NCBI GenBank assembly: GCA_013112545.1
Contig: JABFGJ010000001.1
Span: 496,001-560,000, forward strand
Length of the DNA stretch: 64,000 nucleotides
Source of the DNA: Bacteroidota bacterium
Lineage (GTDB): Bacteria > Bacteroidota > Bacteroidia > Flavobacteriales_E > Vicingaceae
Direction of reading: 5' to 3'
Shown here: positions 1-8,289 of the stretch, in pieces
Position numbering within the stretch: the stretch's first letter is position 1
Layout: every line of letters begins with the position of its first letter
The notes under the pieces: generated by a model
Told to the model about the DNA's origin: nothing
Seen by the model: the letters and a program-made list of their open reading frames with translations, nothing else
The model's database searches: none
Program-made: the position numbers and the translations under genes

Positions 1-366
1 ATCGCAGTTTGTTCTTCCAATTATTATTGCATCTTCTTGGATTAACCGCTCTACAACGGTTGCAGAAAAAAGGGATTCAAACCCTTCGATAATTTTTGAT
101 GAAGCGGATACTTTATGCCCTTTATAACAAATATTGTCTTTTAAAGAGATTACCATTCCGGCTAATTTACCGGCATTTCCAGCTTTAATTTTTTGATCTA
201 TTTTTTGAGCGCTTTCTAGTGCTTCGTCTTTAAAAACTTCTAAAAATATATTCAAGCCGCTGTTTTCTTCTATTTTTTCTATATAGTTTAAAACAAGGGT
301 TTTACAAGAAATTTGGCCAGACTGAATGTCTGCTTGTATTTCTTTTAAGCACTGGTAATTTTTCAA
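1..366 (-). CDS. gatA: Asp-tRNA(Asn)/Glu-tRNA(Gln) amidotransferase subunit A, N-terminal part
   Basis: The first 122 residues are visible and the gene runs off the left edge. It belongs to the amidase-signature family: SLKDNICYKG carries the catalytic lysine region, followed by ASSKII and the conserved GRTNCD stretch (GKTNMDE-like in relatives). GatA releases ammonia from glutamine so that GatB can amidate misacylated Glu-tRNA(Gln) or Asp-tRNA(Asn) in the cytoplasm. The likely start is a TTG at 366, because the frame is closed upstream by the tatA stop at 379-381 and no ATG or GTG lies between. It is 12 bp downstream of tatA and probably co-transcribed with it. The amidase Ser-cis-Ser-Lys residues beyond the first lysine lie outside the window. 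Confidence 0.9.
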   Translation of the reverse strand, partial: MKNYQCLKEIQADIQSGQISCKTLVLNYIEKIEENSGLNIFLEVFKDEALESAQKIDQKIKAGNAGKLAGMVISLKDNICYKGHKVSASSKIIEGFESLFSATVVERLIQEDAIIIGRTNCD

Positions 367-378
367 GAGAGATGGTAT

Positions 379-567
379 TTACTTTTTCTTAGATTCTTCG
401 TTTTTATCTTCGTTAGTTGCATCTTTAAATTCTTTGATGCCTTTTCCTACACCTTTCATTAGTTCAGGAATTTTTTTTGCTCCGAATAATAAAACCAAAG
501 CTAAAACGATAAGAATAATTTGAGGCATACCAATCATGCCAGCTTCGTATATAACAACGTTTTCCAT
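379..567 (-). CDS. tatA: Sec-independent translocase subunit TatA/TatE family
   Basis: A 62-residue protein with one N-terminal transmembrane helix (IILIVLALVLLFGAKKIPEL), then an amphipathic helix with the KGVGKGIKEFKDA pattern and a charged Lys/Glu tail. This is the TatA/TatE architecture that forms the pore for export of folded twin-arginine proteins. The frame opens further upstream to a TTG at 582, but a TAnnTTTG promoter box lies at 584-591. That TTG would fall 1 nt after the box, so the ATG at 567 is the better start. It is divergent from the FAD oxidoreductase and followed by gatA. No tatC is in the window. Confidence 0.92.
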   Translation of the reverse strand: MENVVIYEAGMIGMPQIILIVLALVLLFGAKKIPELMKGVGKGIKEFKDATNEDKNEESKKK

Positions 568-583
568 GTTGAATAATTTCAAA

Positions 584-591
584 CAAAATTA
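584..591 (-). promoter_or_regulatory. Bacteroidota-type -7 promoter box for tatA-gatA
   Basis: On the minus strand the sequence is TAATTTTG, matching TAnnTTTG. A TTG lies 16 bp upstream (608-610 as CAA on the plus strand), close to the -33 spacing known for this phylum. It excludes the longer TTG-initiated reading of tatA. Confidence 0.6.
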
Positions 592-633
592 GTCATTTAA
601 TAAGCAACAAAAACATACTTAAGCATAGATTAA

Positions 634-641
634 TATCTTTG
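634..641 (+). promoter_or_regulatory. -7 promoter box for the FAD oxidoreductase
   Basis: TATCTTTG matches TAnnTTTG. It ends 5 nt before the TTG start at 647, which implies a leaderless or nearly leaderless transcript. No convincing -33 TTG is seen. Confidence 0.5.
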
Positions 642-646
642 TTCTC

Positions 647-1702
647 TTGAATAAGCAAGTTGATTATATAATTGTAGGGCAAGGAATCGCTGGAACTATT
701 CTAGCTTATCAATTACTAAGTCGGAATTTTAAGGTTATATTAATCGATCAAGGCTTTGAAAAAGCGTCTTCTTATGTTGCTGGTGCCCTAATAAATCCTA
801 TCGTTTTAAAGCGAATTACCAAAACTTGGCGAGCCGATGATTTTGTAAAATATAATCGTCCTTTTTACAAGCAACTCAGTTTATATTTAGGCAACACCTT
901 TTATCACGATATGCCTTTTGAAAAACTTATCTATTCTGATGATGAAAAATATTTTTGGAAATTAAGATACAATCAAGAAGATTTAAAAAAATACATAGCT
1001 CCTGAGCTTAGTCCGATTAAAAACTCAACCCCATTTAGTAAAGAATTTTTTTCTGGAATTGTAAAAGAAACCGCTTGGCTAGATATTAAGCTATTGCTTG
1101 AAAGTTTTCGGACACATTTAAAGAATTTAAGTTGTTTAATTGACTCTGAGTTTGAATATGACAAAATCATTTTTCAAGAAGATTCAATTATTTATAAATC
1201 AATTAAAGCCAAAAAAATCATTTTTTGTGAGGGATCTCAACTAACCAACAACCCGTTTTTTAATGATATTCCGATGAGCTTAAATAAAGGAGAATTAATC
1301 ACAATAAAATCCAATGAAATCCAGACAAAAAGTATATTAAAAAAGTCAATCTTTATTTTACCAATTGACAAAGACACTTATAAAGTCGGTGCAACATTTG
1401 AATGGAAATGGGAAAATGAAAATCCTAGCGAGTCAAAAAAACTATGGCTAATCAAGCAATTAACTGAATTAACAAAAGCTAAGTTCACTGTGATAAACCA
1501 TGAAGCAGGAATTAGGCCTTCTACTAAAGATAGGAGACCAGCAATAGGGCTACATAAAAATTACAAAACTTTAGCTCTGTTTAATGGCTTAGGGTCAAGG
1601 GGTTGTTTTACGGCCCCTCTTTTAGCTGAGGAGTTCATTCGCTTTTTAGAAAATAAAGAGGCTTTAGATAAGGAGGTGGACATTAATCGTTTTTACGATT
1701 AA
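647..1702 (+). CDS. FAD-dependent oxidoreductase (DAO family)
   Basis: A 351-residue protein starting with a Rossmann dinucleotide motif, YIIVGQGIAGTILAYQL (residues about 7-23), typical of the D-amino-acid oxidase/glycine oxidase superfamily. The C-terminal part has AGIRPSTKDRRPAIG and LFNGLGSRGCFTAPLLAE, the second FAD-binding region of this family. It probably oxidises an amine or amino-acid substrate, but the substrate cannot be read from sequence. The start is TTG at 647; no ATG could preserve the glycine-rich loop, and a promoter box ends 5 nt upstream. It converges on the LytTR regulator, and the two genes share the tetranucleotide TTAA as overlapping stops. Confidence 0.85.
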   Translation: MNKQVDYIIVGQGIAGTILAYQLLSRNFKVILIDQGFEKASSYVAGALINPIVLKRITKTWRADDFVKYNRPFYKQLSLYLGNTFYHDMPFEKLIYSDDEKYFWKLRYNQEDLKKYIAPELSPIKNSTPFSKEFFSGIVKETAWLDIKLLLESFRTHLKNLSCLIDSEFEYDKIIFQEDSIIYKSIKAKKIIFCEGSQLTNNPFFNDIPMSLNKGELITIKSNEIQTKSILKKSIFILPIDKDTYKVGATFEWKWENENPSESKKLWLIKQLTELTKAKFTVINHEAGIRPSTKDRRPAIGLHKNYKTLALFNGLGSRGCFTAPLLAEEFIRFLENKEALDKEVDINRFYD

Positions 1703-2451
1703 GCCATATTAAGTCTGTTAAATAAGTTTTCTTTGTATGATCCGCCTATTGGGATAGCTTTTTTATAATCTTCTAGCATTACAAACGAACTATCAATCGA
1801 ACTAATTTTCTTCAAATTGATTATGAATGAACGATGAACTCGAATGAAATATTCATCTGGTAGTTTCTTTTCGATGTCTTTCATGGTAGAATGGATAGTA
1901 AACTTCTCTGTTAAAGTGTGAAGAATAACATAATCCTTTAAAGCTTCAATAAATATTATTTTATTGTTGTCAACTTTTACTAATCTAGAGTTTGACTTAA
2001 CGTAGATGTATTCTTTGGCAATTATAGAATCTTTCTCTAAGCCTTTGTGAGTAAGTTTTGAAAATTTTTCTTTTTCTTTTAAAAACTTATAAGAAGCCAT
2101 TTCAATTGATGTTCTTAAATCAATTTCTTTAAATGGCTTAATAATATAACCATAAGGCTCGGTAACTTTAGCTTTTTCTATGGTTTTTTCATCAGCATAA
2201 GCTGTTAAAAACACAACAGGGATATCGTATTTTTCTTTAATTATAACAGTCGTTTCTATTCCAGTTAACTTGCCAGCCAACATGATATCCATTAAAATTA
2301 AATCCGGTTTATCTGTTTTTAAAAACTCTAAGGCTTGCTCTCCATTAGAAAAAGTGCCTATAACTTCATATCCTGTTCTAATTAAACAAACCGAAATATC
2401 TTTAGCTACGATAGCCTCGTCTTCAACGATTAATATTCTCTTCTTTGCCAT
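1699..2451 (-). CDS. LytTR-family response regulator
   Basis: A 250-residue regulator with an N-terminal receiver domain (about 1-120) and a C-terminal LytTR DNA-binding domain (about 145-248). Receiver residues are intact: acidic pair E10-D11, phospho-acceptor D55 (LILMDIML), T83 and K105 (YIIKPF). LytTR hallmarks include FIEALKDYVILHT and RVHRSFIINLKKI. The start overlaps the stop of the upstream histidine kinase (TAATG), so the two form a coupled two-component system. LytTR regulators act as transcription factors on direct-repeat operators; its targets are not visible here. Confidence 0.93.
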   Translation of the reverse strand: MAKKRILIVEDEAIVAKDISVCLIRTGYEVIGTFSNGEQALEFLKTDKPDLILMDIMLAGKLTGIETTVIIKEKYDIPVVFLTAYADEKTIEKAKVTEPYGYIIKPFKEIDLRTSIEMASYKFLKEKEKFSKLTHKGLEKDSIIAKEYIYVKSNSRLVKVDNNKIIFIEALKDYVILHTLTEKFTIHSTMKDIEKKLPDEYFIRVHRSFIINLKKISSIDSSFVMLEDYKKAIPIGGSYKENLFNRLNMA

Positions 2452-5400
2452 TATTCAAAGCTATTAAATTTGATTGAATAAGAAACACCATTTTCATTAT
2501 TTAATTCTATGCTTCCTTTTAATTGATCTACTAAGGTATTCACCAACTGTAATCCCAATGTTTCTGTACTCTTAAAGTTAATTTCATTCGATAAACCTAT
2601 GCCATTATCGCTAATTACTAGTTCTATTTGGTCTTCTTTCTTTTTTAGAGAAGCTTTTAATGTTCCTTTTTCTCTATTTATAAAAGCATATTTTAAAGAA
2701 TTTGATATTAACTCATTTATAATTAAACCACAAGGTATCGCTTGGTCTAAACTTAAAAAAACTTCTTCTAAGTCAAACTCTGAATTAATCTTTGTGTTTT
2801 TTAATTCATAAGAGCTAATAATATTTTCTACCAATTCTCTCAGGTAATTGCTAAATGAAATCTGAGTGAAATCTTTTGTTGTGTATAATTTTTCGTGAAT
2901 TAAAGCCATCGTTCTTATTCGATTTTGGCTTTCTCTTAAAATGGTTGACACTTTTTTATCAGACGAATAATTACTTTGCAGGTTCAATATACTTGATATC
3001 ACTTGCATATTATTCTTTACTCGATGATGAACTTCTTTCAAAAGAATCTCTTTTTCTTTTAATTCTTTTTGTAGAATTTCATTAAACTTTTCAGTGGCTT
3101 TTATCTTTTCTGTAGCAGCTTCTATTTTTCTTCTGTCAGAAATATCTATAAAAGAAACTTGAACACATGTTTTGCCGTCGTATTCTACTAAAGTTGGTTT
3201 GGCTTCAACTTCAATTAATTTGCCACCCTTTTTTTTGATGGTATAGTTAGAAAATGGCAATATTCTTTTGTTTACTAGCGCCTTTATTTGTTTGCTATAC
3301 GTTTTTTCATCTTTTTTTAATAATACTTCAAATGTATCCTTGCCAATCAAATCCTCTTTATTAGAGTATCCTAAAATTTGTATAGCTTTTAAATTAGCAA
3401 AAACAAATTTTGCTTCTTTGCTGATAATAATACCAAAAGAAGAGGATTCTATTAATTCCTTATATCTTTTTTCACTTTTATATAATTGATCTTGAATAAT
3501 TTCTAATTCAGTAATATCAATTACACTTCCTTCGTAATATTCAAATTTATTAGATCCATCATATATCGCAGAAACATTTAATATTACAGTTACAAAATCT
3601 CCATTTTTCTTTCTTAACTCAATTTTTTCTCCTCTAACATATTTTTTTTCGATGACCTTACTCAGTAATTTTTCTCTTGTTTTTTCTTCTACATAAAACT
3701 TATTGGTGTTAAGGGGTTCCTTGTCATTTTCTTCTTGATCATAACCTAATATTTTTAAAAAGGCTGGATTACATTCTAAAATTTCTCCATTTTTTGAAGT
3801 ACGATATACTCCTGCTAAATTTCTTTCAAACAAGTCTCGATATCGTTTTTCTTGATCTTGAAGCTTTTTTTCAAATTTATAAGATTGAGAAATATCTTTA
3901 CCTTTTGCTACTAAGACTTCTTCCCCTAAATAAAACCCTTTTCTAATTGTCAATCTTTTTGGAAAAACTTCACCAGATTTTTTTAAGCCCCACCAAAGAG
4001 TATCAATATTTTCTCCTTCCCAAACTTTCATCATTTGTTTAAGAAACTCTTCTACATTGTTTTGACCAGGAGCTGAAAATATAATTGGTGTACTTCCTAT
4101 AATTTCTTCTCTTTTAAATCCATAATGATTTAAAACAGAAAGATTTATATCAACAAATTGATTATCTCTATTTAAAATATATAATAAATCTTCAGAATAA
4201 TTAAATAAGTCTTTATAGCTTTTTTCGGAAATTTCTAATTTTTGTTGTGCATTTTTAATTTCTGTAATATCAACAACTTGTGCAAAAAAGAATTTAGGTT
4301 TGTTTTGCTCATCTTTTTGCAAAACAATTTTTATCAACGAACAAAGATAGCTACCATCTTTCTTATAGTATCTTTTCTCCATTTCACCAACTAATATTTT
4401 TCCTTGTATTAGTTCTTCTCTAACTTTTGAATATTGTGGTATATGCTCTTTAAAACTAATATCATAAACTGTTTTTTTAGATAATTCTTCTTTGCTATAA
4501 CCCAAGAAATTTCTAAATGCGCTATTATTTTCTAAAATATTTCCTTCTATATCTGAAACAACAAAGCCAATAGAAGACTGCTCGGTTATATTTCTATATC
4601 TTTCATTTGATATTAATGCTTCTTTTTCTAATTTCTTACGCTCTCCTATATCTCGAGCATTGCTTATTAAAACCTCTTTCCCAAAATATTTCCCTTTCAT
4701 TAATTCAACTTCAAGCTGAATTATATTACCTTCTTTTGTTAAAACACTTTTTTCAAAATTTACTTTCTTACCCAGCCAAACTTCTTTGTTTAATTGTTCT
4801 CTATTTTCTATTTCTTTTACTGTTATTAAGCTAATATTTTTGCCTACTAATTCCTCTTTACTATATTTAATTGCATTACATAAACTTTTATTGACATCAA
4901 TGAAATTATTGTTGATGTCAATAATGCACATATAAGAAGTGTTTTCATGAAATAAATAATGATTTGATTCTTCTGATAAATCGATTAATTTTTTTATTTC
5001 TAACGACTCTTTTAATTGGACTTCATTTTTAAACTCTTCGATTAGAATTAATAAATAATCTTGCTGTTTATATTTAATTTCTTTTTGGATAATTTTTACT
5101 ATCCTTTTGTCTTTTAATTCTTTTATTATATATGAATTATTAATAAGATCTCTAAAAATATATTGATTATCAATTTTTAAGGATTCTATTTTTTTCTTTA
5201 TTATTTCTTTTTTATCACTAATATTTAATATGCTGACTACCTTGTCATTAACATCATATATTAATGAACTTTCTTTTTTAACTAGTATAAATCCTATGAT
5301 TGAATTATTGAAAATATGATTGAGTAAATTCTCTCTTTCAATTATTTTATTTTTATAATATTTTCTCCCACTTGTCATCACAAATCCTGCAAGTGAAATC

Positions 5401-5873
5401 ATAAAAATTGATGAAACAATTAAACTTATTGGGGTGATTGTTTTAAACCCTATAAGAATTAAAGCAATTAAGAGAATTACAGAAAAAGAAAAAACAAATT
5501 TTAAGTAATGTTTAGATGAAGAAAAAAGAAAAGATAAATAGCTATAGGTTAATAAAACTGCATAAAAAGATCCTCTATTAAAATCATTGATATAAGCACT
5601 GTAAATACAATTTATAATGATTAAGAGTAGAATTACATTATAAAAATCTCGAATATTCTTTTTTAATATTGATATTCTTCCAATAAATATAGAAAACATT
5701 AATATTAAAGCACTTATACCGTGTATAAAAGTATAAGAAAAAACAAAACTGTCGTATTTACTAAACCAAAATGCAAAAAACTCTAGAAAAGCAATTATTG
5801 AAATTAGCTCGGCTCTTATTAAGACATTAGAGTTATAAAAAAAAAATTTCTTGTTAAATATATTTTTCAACAT
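2451..5873 (-). CDS. Multi-PAS sensor histidine kinase (HisKA_2 type)
   Basis: An 1140-residue membrane kinase. Residues about 15-180 hold several hydrophobic helices. They are followed by one degenerate and about five clear PAS/PAC domains (about 185-925), recognisable from repeated YSKEELVGK, LGYSKEEL, YGFKREEIIG and ITELE/ISDRRK-like PAC ends. The catalytic part starts with HisKA_2 motif KEVHHRVKNNMQV (phospho-His near 949-950), then N-box ELISNSLKYAF and G-box DNGIGL, and TLGLQLVNTLV. HisKA_2 kinases commonly phosphorylate unlinked or LytTR partners; here the LytTR regulator is translationally coupled. The number of PAS modules suggests cytoplasmic small-molecule or redox sensing, but no ligand can be named. 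Confidence 0.92.
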   Translation of the reverse strand: MLKNIFNKKFFFYNSNVLIRAELISIIAFLEFFAFWFSKYDSFVFSYTFIHGISALILMFSIFIGRISILKKNIRDFYNVILLLIIINCIYSAYINDFNRGSFYAVLLTYSYLSFLFSSSKHYLKFVFSFSVILLIALILIGFKTITPISLIVSSIFMISLAGFVMTSGRKYYKNKIIERENLLNHIFNNSIIGFILVKKESSLIYDVNDKVVSILNISDKKEIIKKKIESLKIDNQYIFRDLINNSYIIKELKDKRIVKIIQKEIKYKQQDYLLILIEEFKNEVQLKESLEIKKLIDLSEESNHYLFHENTSYMCIIDINNNFIDVNKSLCNAIKYSKEELVGKNISLITVKEIENREQLNKEVWLGKKVNFEKSVLTKEGNIIQLEVELMKGKYFGKEVLISNARDIGERKKLEKEALISNERYRNITEQSSIGFVVSDIEGNILENNSAFRNFLGYSKEELSKKTVYDISFKEHIPQYSKVREELIQGKILVGEMEKRYYKKDGSYLCSLIKIVLQKDEQNKPKFFFAQVVDITEIKNAQQKLEISEKSYKDLFNYSEDLLYILNRDNQFVDINLSVLNHYGFKREEIIGSTPIIFSAPGQNNVEEFLKQMMKVWEGENIDTLWWGLKKSGEVFPKRLTIRKGFYLGEEVLVAKGKDISQSYKFEKKLQDQEKRYRDLFERNLAGVYRTSKNGEILECNPAFLKILGYDQEENDKEPLNTNKFYVEEKTREKLLSKVIEKKYVRGEKIELRKKNGDFVTVILNVSAIYDGSNKFEYYEGSVIDITELEIIQDQLYKSEKRYKELIESSSFGIIISKEAKFVFANLKAIQILGYSNKEDLIGKDTFEVLLKKDEKTYSKQIKALVNKRILPFSNYTIKKKGGKLIEVEAKPTLVEYDGKTCVQVSFIDISDRRKIEAATEKIKATEKFNEILQKELKEKEILLKEVHHRVKNNMQVISSILNLQSNYSSDKKVSTILRESQNRIRTMALIHEKLYTTKDFTQISFSNYLRELVENIISSYELKNTKINSEFDLEEVFLSLDQAIPCGLIINELISNSLKYAFINREKGTLKASLKKKEDQIELVISDNGIGLSNEINFKSTETLGLQLVNTLVDQLKGSIELNNENGVSYSIKFNSFE

Positions 5874-5896
5874 TCACCAAAGATAGTTATAGATAA

Positions 5897-7447
5897 TTAT
5901 TTTTTCATATACTTTACTCTTTGGCCGTCTATTTTTCTTTCTAATCCATCTTTGTATAATATATTCAGTGTTTCAAAACCATTTACATCATACCAAATCC
6001 ATTTGCCGTGTTTTAGCCCATAACTATAATTTTCTTCTCTTTTTAAAATCCCATTTTCGTAGAAATATTCATGTTTTCCTTCAGGATTTCCATCAACAAA
6101 AGAACCAACAAAAGAAACTTTGCCATTAGGATAATAGTAATTCCATAAACCATTTCGTTGACCATATCTATATTTACCTTCTTCTTTATGATCGTTTAGA
6201 TGATAAAACCATTCACCTTCTCGTTCTCCTTCTATATATTCTCCTTGCGAAATGATATTCCCATATTGATCAAATTCTTGTGATTCTCCATCTTCTTTTC
6301 CTCTATCATATTGTTCTTTTCTAAGCAATTGTTCGTTTTCATAAAACCATTTCCACTCTCCTGTATATTGTCCTTTATCATTATAATATCCTTCTTGTTC
6401 TACCTTTCCACTTCTAAAATAAAATATCCATTTTCCTATTCTTAAATCATTTTTATAAGCTCCTTTTGATTTTAATTCTCCACTTAAATAATATGCCTCC
6501 CAATTTCCTTGCTTTTTTCCTTTAATATCAACAATACCCTTTTCTAATAAAACACCATTTCTATAAAACTCTGATGAAATTACATTACCAATTGAGTCGT
6601 AATGTGTTGAAAATCCATCTTTTTTGCCATTTAAATTAAATGTAGTCGTGTTGCTAATTTGTCCATTTGAATGGTAATTGTATTTAATATCAAAGTCTGC
6701 TATATTTTCTTCATTTAGCAGCTTTTCACCATTTAAATATAATATAGCACTATCTAATTTACCGTCAACATTATAATATTTTACATATCCATTGAGCAAA
6801 TCATTTTTAAAATTTTTTTCAACTTTTACCCTGTTATTCTCATAATAACTTTTCCAAATTCCAGTTTTTTTATCGTCTTGGGTTTTTCTATTTATATTTT
6901 CTTTATAATCTATAAAGCCATTTTTATAACTTGTTACTGTTATTATTCTTCCATCTTTTGCATATTCATAACCAATACCCATTTCTTTGTCATCTATAAA
7001 AGGAGTTGTTTTTTTTATGATAGAATTTGAAGTATCAGGAAAATATTCTATTCGAGTACCTTCTAACTTGCCATCGATATAAACTTCTTCTAATTCTTTT
7101 AAACACAAATCATTATAAATGATACTTTTCCCATTTTTTAAATCATTTTTAAATGTAATTATTGATTTAATATTTCCATTTTCTGCATAGAATTTCCAAG
7201 ATCCATCTAATAAAAAATTAACACGATTTCCTTCAGATTTTCTTAAACCATTGTTATAATATGTTATCCAATAAGAATCAGGTTTTCCATCTATTAAATA
7301 TCCTTCACTTGAAATGTTACCATTTTCAAAAAAATAAGCTTTATAATTTTGCGAGCTTGTATCTATAAATTGACCAAAACCCATTTGAACTTTAACAAGC
7401 AAAATAAAAAGGAACAAAAAATAGGTTTTCAACATCATATAATACAA
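5897..7447 (-). CDS. Exported MORN-variant repeat protein (YwqK-like)
   Basis: A 516-residue protein with an N-terminal signal peptide (hydrophobic stretch ending MGFGQ) and about 15 tandem repeats of roughly 22-24 residues, with the pattern YYxNGxxxxxGxYxNGxxxGxW. This is the MORN_2/YwqK variant repeat common in Bacteroidota exported proteins. It lies 24 bp upstream of the PAS kinase in the same direction, so the three genes probably form one operon and the repeat protein may be a periplasmic or surface accessory of that signalling system (inference). YwqK was named as an antitoxin family, but no toxin is adjacent. Translation may start at the ATG at 7447 or at M4/M5. Confidence 0.8.
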   Translation of the reverse strand: MYYMMLKTYFLFLFILLVKVQMGFGQFIDTSSQNYKAYFFENGNISSEGYLIDGKPDSYWITYYNNGLRKSEGNRVNFLLDGSWKFYAENGNIKSIITFKNDLKNGKSIIYNDLCLKELEEVYIDGKLEGTRIEYFPDTSNSIIKKTTPFIDDKEMGIGYEYAKDGRIITVTSYKNGFIDYKENINRKTQDDKKTGIWKSYYENNRVKVEKNFKNDLLNGYVKYYNVDGKLDSAILYLNGEKLLNEENIADFDIKYNYHSNGQISNTTTFNLNGKKDGFSTHYDSIGNVISSEFYRNGVLLEKGIVDIKGKKQGNWEAYYLSGELKSKGAYKNDLRIGKWIFYFRSGKVEQEGYYNDKGQYTGEWKWFYENEQLLRKEQYDRGKEDGESQEFDQYGNIISQGEYIEGEREGEWFYHLNDHKEEGKYRYGQRNGLWNYYYPNGKVSFVGSFVDGNPEGKHEYFYENGILKREENYSYGLKHGKWIWYDVNGFETLNILYKDGLERKIDGQRVKYMKK

Positions 7448-7853
7448 TATTATATTTTTATAAATTTTTAAAAGAAATATGTTATTACTACTAGTGCGTT
7501 AATACTGTTAAAACAAAAATCATCATTTTGTTGCATTAGTCAGTTATTAAATTAAAATAACAATTCATTAACAACTAAAATATAGATAATCCTTTGATTT
7601 ATTGATTTATTATAACTCTATTAACAATTGTTGTATAAGTTTTGTTATTATAAGTAAAGCATTTTAATATTTTAAAAAAGGTGTGTTAAGTGTTCAAAAC
7701 ATTACATCAAATAAATAATTAAATAAGGGTTAATTTCGAATTTAATATTGGTTGTCTTTTTATTTTTATAAAGCAAATTTATCTTTCAGTATTTATTAAA
7801 AAATAGAACACAATTAAAACATAGTTTATTAACAATTAACTAACATAATTTTT
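7448..7853. other. Intergenic AT-rich divergent control region
   Basis: About 400 bp between divergent genes (MORN protein leftward, rpiB rightward). It contains no credible ORF. Visible details: TTAACAATT occurs at 7621-7629 and 7829-7837, the first being part of the 10-bp palindrome AACAATTGTT (7623-7632). A TATCTTTC box resembling TAnnTTTG lies at 7780-7787. Nothing else can be assigned. Confidence 0.5.
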
Positions 7854-8285
7854 ATGAAAATTGCCATTGGGGGAGACCATGCTGGTTTCCAATTTAAAGA
7901 AACAATTAAAGAGCATTTGGCTGCTTTAAATTTAGAAATAATAGATTTTGGACCAAAGAATGAAGAAAGTTGTGATTATCCAGATATAGCACATCCTTTA
8001 GCTATAAGTATAGAAAAAAAAGAAGCTGATTTTGGAATAGCGATCTGTGGAAGTGGGAATGGTATTAGTATAACTTTAAATAAGCACCAAGGAATAAGAT
8101 CTGCTTTATGTTGGAATGAAGAATTAGCCGAATTGGCAAGGTTGCACAATGATGCTAATGTATTAGCATTACCTGCTCGCTTTATATCAATTGAAATGGC
8201 TTTAACATGTGTGGATGTTTTTTTGAATACAAATTTTGAAGGAGGAAGACATCAAAGAAGAGTTGAAAAAATAGCTATAAAATAA
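7854..8285 (+). CDS. rpiB: Ribose-5-phosphate isomerase B
   Basis: A 143-residue protein with the RpiB/LacA fold signature: GGDHAGFQFKE near the N-terminus, DFGPKNEESCDYPD, and ICGSGNGISITLNK (substrate/anion loop). The CGSG cysteine acts as the catalytic base in the family, and NDANVLALPARF is the conserved dimer segment. It interconverts ribulose-5-phosphate and ribose-5-phosphate in the non-oxidative pentose phosphate pathway. Length is normal for RpiB. The M28 peptidase follows after 4 bp, suggesting co-transcription. Confidence 0.95.
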   Translation: MKIAIGGDHAGFQFKETIKEHLAALNLEIIDFGPKNEESCDYPDIAHPLAISIEKKEADFGIAICGSGNGISITLNKHQGIRSALCWNEELAELARLHNDANVLALPARFISIEMALTCVDVFLNTNFEGGRHQRRVEKIAIK

Positions 8286-8289
8286 AAGC

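Noticed and set aside
567-582. TTG start giving a longer tatA
   Set aside because: A promoter box ends 1 nt upstream of it, and the ATG at 567 gives the standard TatA N-terminus.
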